Below, in pieces: positions 1 to 8,984 of a stretch of 24,796 nucleotides of DNA. The translations under genes were made by a program, and so were the position numbers. Origin of the DNA: Sphaeroforma arctica JP610 (taxonomy: Eukaryota; Opisthokonta; Ichthyosporea; Ichthyophonida); contig NW_014040303.1 in NCBI RefSeq assembly GCF_001186125.1, forward strand, positions 1-24,796, in the 5' to 3' direction. The notes beneath the pieces were generated by a model. The model worked only from the letters and a program-made list of their open reading frames with translations, ran no database searches and was not told the origin of the DNA. How positions within the stretch are numbered: position 1 is the stretch's first letter; each line of letters begins with the position of its first letter.

Positions 1-89
1 GCGATTAATATATTTGTGTATATACTTGTAAATTTTGACATATCCATCCATATGTATGTATGATATGCTTATACACGAGAGGAGCAATG

Positions 90-417
90 TGTTTGAACAT
101 TGGCGGCAGTATATCGTTTGAAGCCCTGACTTATTTCAAAATGTTCGTATTCGCTACAATAGATACTCTTAGTACATACTACGAATCAACCCGTCTCTAC
201 ACATACTTGTATTTATGATTTTGAATGTTGTTCAGTCCCTCCTCCGTGAAGTATAGATACTTCCCGCGTCGAAACGGCATAGTGACCGCTTTCTCGCAAC
301 TCAAACGTATCAGCCATCAACGTAACATTCAGTGTTGTTTAGAACACAAAAGTAGTTATTTAAGAAATAAACCAATTACGATGTGAGAGACTCTTTTCTG
401 TGTTAATTATACCAACA
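90..417 (+). mobile_element. Probable LTR of an old LTR retrotransposon
   Basis: The segment begins TGTTTG and ends CCAACA, so its ends form the short inverted TGTT...AACA pair typical of LTRs. An AATAAA motif lies near 366, about 50 bases from the right end, where an R/U5 polyadenylation signal would sit. Two bases after the end, at 420, TGGTAATGACAGC resembles the TGGTATCAGAGC-type primer-binding site used by many Ty1/copia elements. No second copy is present in the window, no coding remnant follows, and I see no target-site duplication, so this could be an isolated 5' end. Family assignment is an inference from the primer-site resemblance only. Confidence 0.4.
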
Positions 418-928
418 AGTGGTAATGACAGCATCTGACAAGGGTTGTTGCCATGCGTTCATCCTACTGGCAACTACTATTTATATTATTAGCACTCCCC
501 CTCTACTCGACTGATATCAGCCCGTTGTCATCATCAAAGACCATCCCGTGTGTGAAAGGGCTCGCACTCTCCCAGCGACAGGGATGTCAGGAGTAATATT
601 TTTCAGGACCCTCTTATGCAGTCTCTTACTTGGGCCTTGGGCCTTGGGGCGCCTTAGGACCTTGGCCCTCGGCCTTGTTGGGTCTTGAACCTTTTTAGAC
701 TAACTTTACATATTTGGCAATATCAATTTAGGCGCGCGAAGCCTCTTTATGTATGTTGGTGCAAATTTTTGGGTTGAGCGGGTTCCGTAAAACATCAATT
801 TCAATTCAAACGAAGTAACTTACGTAAGGGGTGAGGGGCACGTACATTGGAGAGTGATTTAATCCGCTATTCTTTCATAATCGTTTTTATGAGCTCTTGT
901 AGATGTCCCACTAGTTTTGAGTTGTACA
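418..928. other. Non-coding stretch with GCCTTGG-rich patch
   Basis: There is no convincing coding frame here. The first part may be remnant leader sequence of the LTR element to the left. At about 631-685 there is a G/C/T-rich patch with repeated GGGCCTTGG-like words in an imperfect short array. The rest is AT-rich and holds the 3' flank of the gene on the minus strand. Confidence 0.5.
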
Positions 929-934
929 TTTATT
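929..934 (-). promoter_or_regulatory. Candidate polyadenylation signal AATAAA
   Basis: TTTATT on the plus strand reads AATAAA on the minus strand, about 116 bases downstream of the stop codon of the 1050-1991 gene. The position suits a eukaryotic 3' end, but the motif is common by chance in AT-rich DNA. Confidence 0.4.
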
Positions 935-1049
935 TTGATACACTGGGTAAGATCTGAAATGAGTCCCACTGATCAAAGCTACACTGTCAAATGAGGATCA
1001 TTTGAATGCCCTACACCCTGACGTCGCGGGTGGGAAATTTTTGAAAGAA

Positions 1050-1991
1050 CTATCCCAAACATCTGCCCAAATATCTGTACTCGTAATATTGAAAACCGGC
1101 GAGAAATACATTGGACCCTGCAATCACTGGGTCCGCGGCGAATTCTTCACGGTACATTGCTTCGCCTGTTTCAATCCCATTCGTCCGGAAGTATTCACCT
1201 TGAAACGGCATATCAGAGTGATGTTGGGGTCCTTCTGCGCTGAGAATAGGTACTATGTCCACGTTCGCGTTGCCCTCTACCAAATTGTACATGCGTGCCT
1301 TTGCTTTGGGAAAGGCTTGATCGCCTCTGCGAACATACGAGTGAAGATATATTCGATCTACTAGTCGTGCAATTTCCCTAGCTTTTTCAGTTGCTGACGA
1401 TCCTGGTGAATCTTTTAACCACCCCAAATATGCATGAATGCTCAATTTCTTACCATTGAACTGTACCCCTAAACTCCTCATTTCATCGAGGAAGCTAACA
1501 AACTTCTTGTATTGTTGCTGGTGCTCAGGGCCAGCCCAGAACTCGATTTCTGTTAGTAACCCGTTAAATCCTGCGTCGTCGTTGCATGTATTTAGGTAAT
1601 TCTGAATTCTGTAAAAGCTTTCTATTGTCGAGCCAATTGCGATCACCTCTTTAACCCCATGCTTCCGTGCCCGACGTATGAAATGAGCTAGGTGCTCGAT
1701 TAGCGAAGGATCAGACAATATATGTCGCAGATCATACAAACTTAGAGAATTGATAGAGTGTTTCTCTATAAAGTTTATAAGTATATCCGTTTTAGCTTGG
1801 TCGACAATTATATTACCATATACACCAGACTCGGTCTGATCATATGGGCTCATATACAAGCCACGGAGCATGTTAGGTTCGATATTTAGTTGCGTAGTAC
1901 ACCTCCTTGAATCAAGTTCTGGTTTTGAACCGTAAGCGCTAGAAAGACAAATGAAGGCGATGATGTACCTGGCAGTTATTAGAAAAGGCAT
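1050..1991 (-). CDS. Secreted TIM-barrel protein, glycoside-hydrolase-like
   Basis: This is an uninterrupted 313-codon frame. I chose the ATG at 1991 over one 21 codons upstream because it starts a clear signal peptide (MPFLITARYIIAFICLSSAYG), so the product is probably secreted or enters the endomembrane system. The rest alternates beta strands and helices in an eight-fold (beta/alpha) order: LRGLYMSP (about 42-49), SLSLYDL (82-88), VKEVIAIG (113-120), GLLTEIEFW (144-152), LSIHAYLGW (183-191), VDRIYLHSYV (211-220), NVDIVPILSAEGP (243-255) and VFLAGFQYYEY (295-305). The acidic pair in TEIEFW at the end of strand 4 (Glu148, Glu150) lies where many TIM-barrel glycosidases keep a catalytic acid, and Glu253 and the aromatic residues would line a sugar site. 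Substrate and family are not recognised. No intron is needed. Transfer from bacteria is possible but not shown. Confidence 0.72.
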   Translation of the reverse strand: MPFLITARYIIAFICLSSAYGSKPELDSRRCTTQLNIEPNMLRGLYMSPYDQTESGVYGNIIVDQAKTDILINFIEKHSINSLSLYDLRHILSDPSLIEHLAHFIRRARKHGVKEVIAIGSTIESFYRIQNYLNTCNDDAGFNGLLTEIEFWAGPEHQQQYKKFVSFLDEMRSLGVQFNGKKLSIHAYLGWLKDSPGSSATEKAREIARLVDRIYLHSYVRRGDQAFPKAKARMYNLVEGNANVDIVPILSAEGPQHHSDMPFQGEYFRTNGIETGEAMYREEFAADPVIAGSNVFLAGFQYYEYRYLGRCLG

Positions 1992-3090
1992 GTCATCTGT
2001 TCCTTCACATGTAAGACTGAAACATAGATTTGTTACACCGGCCCCTGGTATCAAACTGATGTGGATATGATAGCGAAATTAAGAACACAAATGTTATGTG
2101 CTCAGGTCTATCGGGATATTTACAGGAAATGATCGCAGGGAGTAAGCTTTATTACTCCACCACAAGGACCTCTTTCGCTGTGGTGAGTGTGTCGGTGTGG
2201 TCTATTCAGAATTCACACTCACTCTTGTTGTGTTTATAACTTGTGTATCACACCTTTTTTTTTTAACTATACCTATGTATTGCCTATTGTGCTTCAGTAT
2301 TCTCACACATGTGAATACATTTCACTGATCCCGCACATGGCTTTTAAAAACCTCCAGTCTTCCACAAGTTGTGACCTTCAACTCAAAGTTAATCAGTATT
2401 CACTTCTAATACTGATCCTGTTCTTCCTTTAGGCTCTCAATCCTGCATACACATAATGGTCTAGAGTAGATTAGGGTTGTCAAGTGCCAACCACTGGTTG
2501 TGTGGTTAAAACATTGCTCCCAACTCAGGTGTATTCCACGCAATCGCCGAAATCGTCAAATCGGACAATACATATGTACATACATACATACACATTTCCA
2601 GTTTTCCACTGTTCCAGTGTTCCTATATGTAGCTCTGTACTGCACAATCAGTCCACTGAATCACTGAATCAGACAATCAGTCAATCACAATGCTACAGAA
2701 TACTCTTGAACCAAATGTCTGGTATTTACTCACACAGTCATTACTCATGCTACTTGTACTATTTGCAGTTCTGCTGTTCTGCACAAGATTACTCTCGCTT
2801 AAAAGATGAATAGAGTCAAAGAGTCGGATCACTGAGAGTGAGACTGAGCCACTGTGTGACCTCACTGACCTCAGTGACCTGACTGTGACTCGCCTGAGGT
2901 CTGAGACTCTGGATATTTTTTAAATTCGGGGGGATTTTTTAGCAAATAATATAATATTTATTTATCTTCTTTTTTTTTTAGTGACAAAAAGCCATGAACC
3001 AAAAAACACAAGCGTATTTTATTTTATTTTGAAATACGACACCCGTCACTATAAAAATATTAACGCCCGAGCCCTAGTATTCCTATGTAT
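1992..3090. other. Non-coding region with simple repeats
   Basis: I see no frame with protein-like composition. The stretch holds an ATAC/TACA microsatellite at about 2576-2594, ACTGAATCA-type short repeats at about 2650-2690, and a GTGACC/CACTGAC-rich low-complexity patch at about 2816-2905. At about 2970-2982 a T-tract ending in AG resembles a 3' splice site, but no exon can be attached to it. The part next to 1992 is the 5' flank of the secreted-protein gene; no promoter motif stands out. Confidence 0.5.
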
Positions 3091-3327
3091 ATGAACAGAG
3101 TCATGACCCTCTAGAGAAAAGAAAAAATTGCCACAACGGACTAACGCCTTCAAGATGGCCGTGACCGAGTGAAATTGTTTTGAATTTACACAGGTTCTAT
3201 AAAAAAAATGCGGTTAGTGAATTCACAGAACAGGACAAACTCCCTTGGACCTGAAATTAAAAGTTTACAACTGTTACACAACAGAACGGGACAACCCCAA
3301 ATTCAACATTGTTGAACAATGCAAATC

Positions 3328-3432
3328 TGATCACGTCAACACTTCATACAACACAAAAGGAAAGTCATTGGTTAAAAGTATACTATGATCCACTTATATG
3401 CTTCGTATGAGCCGATCCGGGCGAGAGTCGAC
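3328..3432 (+). repeat. Direct repeat, copy 1 (about 105 bp)
   Basis: The segment starts TGATCACGTCAACACTTCAT and ends GCGAGAGTCGAC. It matches 3774-3877 with only a handful of differences by eye. In copy 2 it encodes part of a cysteine-bearing stretch (..DPLICFVC..); copy 1 has lost that frame. Sequences on either side of the two copies differ, so the duplication boundaries are sharp. Confidence 0.85.
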
Positions 3433-4253
3433 GGCAACTGTGCCTTCAGGTTTGCCAAATGAGTCTGATATGCTCACTATGGAGACTAGGCTGCGAAAAT
3501 CCGCTGTGAACCCAACAGCAACCCCTAAATCTGTTGGTTTGATGCTGCCTGGTATGAAAGATGTACACGGCAATATGTGCGCAATAGTATTTTGCGATGA
3601 TTGTCTCATGCCATGAATCATCTTTTCCGCTGACAACTTACTACAGACAGAAAAAGAGGCACTGTTGAATATATTGTCTAATGAGGACTATTTTTATGTT
3701 TGTGGCGACTCACCTGTACCAACAAAAAAAATGTACTATATACTAAGCTTGCAGTACGAAACAGTAAATGTCATGATCACGTCAACACTTCATACTACAC
3801 AAAAGGAAAGTCATTGGTTAAAGTAGACTATGATCCACTTATATGCTTCGTATGCGCCGATCCGAGCGAGAGTCGACCGCCTGACAGTGGCAAATATTCC
3901 TGTGTCCACCCCACATGTGGCGCCTGTCACAATCACGGCTTCAAAAGATGGCGCATTAGTTGCAAAACTAACAAACGAACAGCTACTGAGTCATCTGAAG
4001 TAGCTACATCATCTACGTCAACTGGATTGCTACGTCAAATGAACCAGCTACGTCAGCTGAACCAGTTACGTCAGCTGTACCAGCTACGTCAGCTGCATTA
4101 GCCGCGTTAGCTTCGCCAGCTACTATGTTAACAGCGTCAACTGGATCTCAACTACCACGACGAAAAAGAGTACGCATATCTATGATGTCTGAAATCGACT
4201 TTAAGGATACTGAGAGCAGTGATGAGTCTGAATATGACGATGGACTATATTAG
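3398..4253 (+). pseudogene. Decayed gene for a Cys-rich protein with acidic tail
   Basis: Protein-like sequence runs through three frames in order, so the gene is broken or contains introns I cannot place. About 3398-3770 includes VHGNMCAIVFCDDC and, after an in-frame TGA near 3614, NILSNEDYFYVCGDSPVPT in the same frame. About 3770-4025 encodes CFVC and then SCVHPTCGACHNHGFK, a Cys/His cluster that could bind zinc. From about 4029 to the TAG at 4251 the third frame gives tandem (P)ATSAEPVTSAVPATSA units, a basic LPRRKRVRIS patch like a nuclear signal, and the acidic end ESSDESEYDDGLY. The zinc-like cluster, basic patch and acidic tail suggest a nuclear DNA-binding or chromatin protein. I do not recognise the family. 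It faces the THAP gene tail to tail. Confidence 0.45.
3774..3877 (+). repeat. Direct repeat, copy 2 (104 bp)
   Basis: This is the second copy of the 3328-3432 repeat and starts with the same TGATCACGTCAACACTTCAT. It lies inside the longest surviving open tract of the decayed plus-strand gene and keeps a good protein-like reading, so it is probably the parent copy. Confidence 0.85.
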
Positions 4254-4280
4254 TAAAGCATCGTACTATACATGTTAAGA

Positions 4281-4345
4281 TATCAATACAATATTATAGG
4301 CATTGTATACATATTTATATCAATACAATATAATATAGGCATTGT
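4281..4345 (+). repeat. Pair of short direct repeats after the plus-strand gene
   Basis: TATCAATACAATATTATAGG plus CATTGT at 4281-4306 recurs at 4318-4345 with a two-base length difference. The pair is a small duplication in the presumed 3' untranslated region, just before the polyadenylation motif. Confidence 0.8.
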
Positions 4346-4347
4346 CC

Positions 4348-4366
4348 AATAAAAAATAAATTTATT
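4348..4366. terminator. Palindromic AATAAATTTATT, two-way poly(A) signal
   Basis: AATAAA occurs at 4348-4353 and again at 4355-4360 on the plus strand. The latter is followed at once by TTTATT (4361-4366), which reads AATAAA on the minus strand. The site lies about 100 bases after the stop of the plus-strand gene and about 65 bases after the last stop of the minus-strand THAP gene, a sensible place for shared 3' end signals of a convergent pair. Confidence 0.45.
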
Positions 4367-4428
4367 TGATATCATTTGTATACTTGTAAATATACACATA
4401 AACATAGTATAAAGCTAAATACGATACC

Positions 4429-5706
4429 TCAATCGAAGGCCAGTCGTTTGACTGAGCTCGGAGTTGTACATCTGCACGATACCGCTTTTGTAGTCATTGC
4501 TATTCTATCATTCTCCTCCGCCCATTCAGTAATTTTCTCCGACGCTGTTGGCTGCACACCGTCGAGTACTGAGTTACCTGAGTTTATGATCTTCCATTGC
4601 CAGGTTAAAATATCTAGTAAACCGGATTATGCTGTCTTATTTGTGATTTTACTTGCGCCGGACCATGTAGCAAATAACGTTGTAGCGTGTATGAACTGCT
4701 ATGTTTTGTGATTGCACACCCTTCGATCTTCCTTTCTGGCGAGCAGGCAAAGGGGTGCGGTATGTCAAATGAAACTTACCAGTATTTCGATCGACAAACC
4801 CGCCACTGTGTATTATATTTACAGTCTGTGTCGCAGGGGCTGTGGTGCCCGGGAAGTACACTAGCCTAAAGAACACTAAATCGAGTACAGTATCACTGGA
4901 TGTCATAGTCCAACCGTTCCTATTTGCAGAATTATCTATGAAACCAGCAGCTATATCAACAAGCAATTTGTACCCTTTGTGAGCTGAGAGCACTCGTCCG
5001 CCTGCTAATACATTGAATTTAAATATTTTTGTAATATTTATCTCCCCCTGTGATCTACCCAGCCCTTGTGTTATTTGTTTAGCTTTGACAGCTATATCTG
5101 TATGTGCTGCAACACCACGATGTTTGTTTTCTATATTGAGAGGTTTGCATGTAGTATCTATATGATGTGATTGTTTTGTAGTGGCTGTGTTCTGTTTGGT
5201 TGCTGTCTCATTCGTATCCCCTACACTTGATACTTTCTCGACATTCAATGCATGCACATCAATACTTGAATCTGATTTCGAGCACGTACATATGTCCATA
5301 GTCTGATCAGTACTAGTAATGGTGATAGCTTTGCATGCAGTGTCTATATGCTGTGATTGTTCAGTAGTGAATGTGTTCTGTTTTGTTACTGTTCCATTCG
5401 TACCCACTACACTTTTTACCTTTTTGACATTCAATGCATGGACATCAATACTTGAATCTGATTCAACATGTAGTCATCTTTCAGGCAACTCGTTGACCGG
5501 CACACAACCAATCCTAGGGCGCTTACATTCTTATAAACTACCATTTGATCATCAGAGAAATGAACACTGCAAACTTTCATACTAGCGTACGGCTTCGTCC
5601 TTCCAGCTAACTGATGCATACAAACCGCATTGAATCGGTGCAATGAGATCTTGCCCACAACGGCTCGCCTTCCACACTCACGCACACAGCACCTTCCACC
5701 CGACAT
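4429..5706 (-). pseudogene. Decayed THAP-domain protein gene
   Basis: The start ATG at 5706 opens MSGGRCCVRECGRR, and the next residues hold SLHRFN and KVCSVHF. These match the N-terminal THAP zinc finger: Cys6-x4-Cys11 with Cys46-x2-His49. In the next frame RIGCVPVNELPE fits the AVP-type motif that ends THAP domains, so a frame change lies near 5520. That frame has an in-frame TGA near 5475 and then runs on without interruption to 4649. It carries two copies of a 62-codon-period repeat (SDSSIDVHALNV...) and then an unrecognised region with FKFNVLAGGRVLSAHKGYKL and HSGGFVDRNTGKFHLTYRTP. A further protein-like tract in another frame (ITEWAEENDRIAMTTKAV) ends at the TGA at 4429-4431. Introns could explain some frame changes (a GTAAGC donor lies near 5523), but the TGA argues for decay. 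THAP fingers bind DNA in transcription factors and P-element-like transposases; no transposase core is visible. Confidence 0.6.
5143..5462 (-). repeat. Internal duplication in the THAP gene, 186-bp period
   Basis: About 133 bp at 5329-5462 is repeated at 5143-5275 with a period of 186 bp (62 codons). Both copies encode SDSSIDVHALNV followed by threonine/glutamine-rich TKQNT...QSxHIDTxCK. The period is a multiple of three and the frame is kept in both copies, so the duplication arose while the protein was under coding constraint. Confidence 0.85.
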
Positions 5707-5840
5707 TGTTGACTATACTTTTATATTATATAACACCACTACTATACTTAACACTTGCTTAAAGACTAGTCTAATACTGGTATATTTCAATACTAAAGAG
5801 TGTATGTGTGACATACTCAAAGTATGTAGGATGAATAAAA

Positions 5841-6066
5841 GGTTCCCACGGCGTAGTCAATAAAGTACCCACCGCGTAGTCAAAAGTTACCACGGCGTAG
5901 TCAAGAAAGTTTCCACCCACAGTGTAGTCAGGAAAGTTTTCACCGCGTAGTCAAAAACTTACCAAGGCGTAGTCAAAAACTTACCAAGGCGTAGTCAAGA
6001 AAATTCCTACGGCGTAGTCAGGAAAGTTCCCACGGCGTAGTCAGGAATGTTCCCGCCCCGTAGTCA
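5841..6066. repeat. Minisatellite, ten copies of a 21-22 bp unit
   Basis: The core GTAGTCA, mostly preceded by CGGC or CCGC and followed by (A/G)(A/G)AAAGTT, occurs ten times with spacing of about 21-25 bases. Units vary at several positions and one is longer, so the array is old. It sits between the THAP gene and the left LTR of element 1. Confidence 0.92.
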
Positions 6067-6130
6067 TTTCGTATTCAACACAACAAAGTAGGAAGGAATC
6101 AGCAGAAACAAAAATTGATTTGGAACCGCC

Positions 6131-6471
6131 TTAGCTAATATAGATAAAGTTCTATCTGAGGAAAAGTTATAAAGAAGAATATGACTTATTAGATTTTAGA
6201 GATTGGCAGGAAAACTAAAACCTGTAAGTAGTAGTTCAGAGATTATAAAATTTAGTTCATAATATCTTACATCTACTATCGTCTCAAATAGATCCAAGTA
6301 AATGTTTCATACCAAATACTCCGGTTATTGGAGCCATCAAAGTGAATTTAGAACACTTTCGAAATATTGGAAAAAGAACTTGTATTAAATTTTTTTAAAT
6401 ACAAATAAAAACCAATGTGTTATCTCATTTGATCTTGATATTTTAGACTGACCGGAGGCCGTATTTCTACA
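6131..6471 (-). repeat. 3' LTR of element 1
   Basis: It matches 12760-13101 over the full length at about 90 % by eye. The right edge ends CTACA, which reads TGTAG on the element's strand, next to a purine-rich tract. The left edge is set by where the match fades and may extend another 15 bases to a TG at 6116. Confidence 0.88.
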
Positions 6472-6490
6472 TAGCCCCCAGTAGCTTTTA
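6472..6490 (-). other. Polypurine-tract-like site of element 1
   Basis: On the element's strand the sequence just before the LTR reads CTACTGGGGGC, a G-rich purine stretch in the position of the plus-strand primer. The same GGGGGC-TGTGTA arrangement stands at 17476 in element 2. Confidence 0.5.
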
Positions 6491-6596
6491 GGACTACGGA
6501 CGCACGTGAAGGAACGATATAGTTCGTATAGCGAAAATCATAATAAACCGGTTTCGTCATGGCTTATCGAGTAAGTATGTGCCTATATGTACGAGT

Positions 6597-6824
6597 TCAA
6601 GACTCATGTTGTACTCTATGTCGTTTAGTATTTGGTCCAGTAACCATTTCCGATGTAGGCGCCTTACGTTTATTACTTGGTAAGGTAATAGCCAAAGGTT
6701 GTTCTTTATTAGTAAGTAAGTTCGAAGAATTTTCTGCTATGTTGGTAAGCAGATCAGAAAGTTTAGTCACATAGGAAGTAGGTGGCAAATAGGGAATTTC
6801 ATATCCATCCGGGTTTGTAGTCAC
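6597..6824 (-). other. Basic pol C-terminal tail of element 1
   Basis: The tail reads SNKRKAPTSEMVTGPNTKRH at its basic end. A counterpart with KRKKRPVDHHGPTGPKPKTH stands after integrase in element 2, so this is a conserved extension and not a chance frame. The basic run would suit nuclear import or nucleic-acid contact; that role is inferred. Confidence 0.5.
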
Positions 6825-6952
6825 CTGAGAAAACCCTTTCCGTTTATCTCATGTGTTCTTATGCAAACGCTTATTCCATTTCTTATTAAAAATACGAAGG
6901 AAGTCGCGAGATTCACGAAACGCATCGGAGTTTAGCCAAGCTACTGTCCCAT

Positions 6953-8596
6953 TCATAAAACGTGTTTGTAGTAAATGTAACCGTCTTCGGATGTTATGTC
7001 AATTATATCTTTGACTTGTGACTCCATAACTGGGACATCAGAATCAAATGAGCGAGCGAATGGGAGTTCGGAGGTAGGGATACGGTGAGTGCCTAGACTA
7101 GTTGCGCTAGTACCATCTATGTTATTCACTTCGTAAGTATCACTCTTCTCATCATGGTAGGCAATAACAAAAGGTCCAATTGTCTTAGAAGAGAGTTCGG
7201 TAACGTTGGCATTGCGATTTATAATGTTAACATAATCGCCAACTTTGAACTGAACAATGTTCTTAGTGTTATTCCATCGGCCATACGCTTTAAGTAGGAC
7301 ACGATTTTTGTGCTCGAGTAAACAGGGGTAAACAACGTTCTGCATAAGCTCGATCTTTTGTAGCCACGGAGTAACGTGTTTCCCGGGCGCAGTTTTGTCA
7401 AACGTTGCTTGTAATTCACTATAGCGGCCAAAGAAATGGTGAAACGGGAGTGTTCCAGTTTGAGGATTCATGCAGTTATTCATTTGAGTCTGAACCCATT
7501 TCAAATGATAAGGCCACATATCCTCAACGTCATCCAGTGCGGTACGCAATAGCTTCTTTAGTTCTCTATGACGTGTCTCATTTGCACCCTGCGTTTGAGG
7601 TTTATAAGGAACACCACGCCTATGGGTCATGCCTGATACGAGTATAAGTGCCTCCATTACGTCGGTAAAAAACTCACTATCGTTATCAGAATATAGTACT
7701 CGGGGGAAACCGAAGTCATTAAAGACGTGACAGCATATCTCTGCCACTGTTTGCGGGCGTTTGTTCGGTATTGCATAAAGCAAGTTATAGCCCAAAGCCA
7801 CACATATGAGATGACAGATATATACATCGCCAGTATGCTTGGATCGCGGGAATTTAACCAAATCGACTATGACTCGGCGCATCGGTTGGTCTTCTGTCAC
7901 CCTTTTTAGGGGTGCCCAACCGTAGCGCTTGATCTGGTTCTTTTCACAATCGGTACAGCGTCGGTATACTTCACGTATGGTTTTTTCAGCGCCGGGTGAT
8001 CAAGCCCTGCACGAATAACCATCTTATAAGTATGCTCATATGCTCGATGAGTTAAATTATGTATTATTTTAACTCTACTCTTGCGCTCGTCTAAGTCAGT
8101 CAGATTCTGTGTAGCGCTGGCTGGATGAGCCATAGTCCCGTTAGATAGGGTAACTTCAGTATCAGGAGGAGTAGACTCCTGAGATACGTAATTAACAACG
8201 TATCTTCTTCAGTTTTTTCGCAACTCCTGGCTGTTCTTTAAGCAGCGCTTTAAGTAGTTGAGTGCGAGCTTCAGGTTCTCTTAGAGCTTTGAATCTTTGA
8301 TCCATGGCCTTAGCTAGTTCCATGATTTTACGCTCTAATGCCGTCTCAATCGGCAGTACCTCGACTGCATTCTTGTTCGGTGCATGTGTTGTACGAGTCT
8401 TGAGCTTTTGTTCAAACTCCTTAGACACCTCTAGTTTAGCTAAGAACTCGGTTGAGGGTTTCCACTTAGTGGTATCTGCAGGACCGATGCGACAAACGAT
8501 GGTGTGTTTCAAAGGTTTCTTCTTTTTAGAATAGGATCCCTGATACCAGAACGTGTCGGTTTCGCGGTCGACATAGATAGGCTCGTCTTGTATCAT
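6953..8596 (-). mobile_element. Integrase region of element 1
   Basis: The region contains the integrase core with HTGDVYICHL, LYSDNDSEFF and YKPQTQGANE, which carry the D, D and E blocks of a retroviral-type integrase. The typical WPYHLKWVQTQMN helix follows, and then VGDYVNI, an SH3-like C-terminal fold. Upstream (7906-8596) lie the pre-integrase parts, including EPIYVDRETDTFWYQG, which has a near twin in element 2. The region is broken. Confidence 0.85.
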
Positions 8597-8699
8597 ATTA
8601 ATTAAATCATGTATCCATGGGTCGGAGCTACGTAAAGGACAACACAGCGTAATGGTAGATTATAGTAATATTAACATAATTTAACAACTGTGCGATAAG

Positions 8700-8945
8700 T
8701 TGCCAAGGTTTGAGAAGTCAAGTTGAAAGGCATCTCCTTTAGGATGAGTCAACGACCTATAATCAGAAACCTGTTTGTTATGCGGCGAACATATCAATAG
8801 TAAATGGAACCCATCTTGATTGAGCGAGGTTAAACCATTTCTTATTAAGCATCCAATCGGTTGCTAAAAACTCTTTAACTGTTTTCTGGTAGTCGGGGAC
8901 AAGTCGAGAGAGCATGTCAGGAAGATGATTATGTATTCCTGGTAT
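8700..8945 (-). other. D-M-F-A segment between RNase H and integrase
   Basis: On the minus strand this reads IDMFAAHNKQVSDYRSL and GDAFQLDF, preceded by MLSRLVPDY. The pattern (LSR, then D-x-F-A...N-x-Q...Y-x-S, then DAF) is known from the segment following RNase H in DIRS-like and several other retroelements, sometimes annotated as an adenine-methyltransferase-like fold. Element 2 has the same segment at 19690-19912. Confidence 0.5.
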
Positions 8946-8984
8946 GTGTGTAATGTTAAAAGCGAACTTAGCAATTATGTCATG

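Noticed and set aside
1002-1364. Plus-strand 120-codon frame
   Set aside because: It lies antisense over the 3' half of the secreted-protein gene and has no signal or motif; it is a shadow frame.
2187-2865. Several short frames on both strands
   Set aside because: Their composition follows simple repeats and T-rich DNA, and no motif or homology pattern is visible.
2900-5900. Terminal inverted repeats of a DNA transposon around the convergent gene pair
   Set aside because: I compared the two flanks by eye and found no matching inverted ends.
5841-6066. CRISPR-like array
   Set aside because: The repeat units are contiguous with no unique spacers of constant length and the context is eukaryotic; it is a minisatellite.
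6116-6131. Extension of both LTRs of element 1 by 15 bases to a TG
   Set aside because: A TG stands at the same offset in both copies, but the 15 bases between do not match, so the boundary is left at the end of clear similarity.
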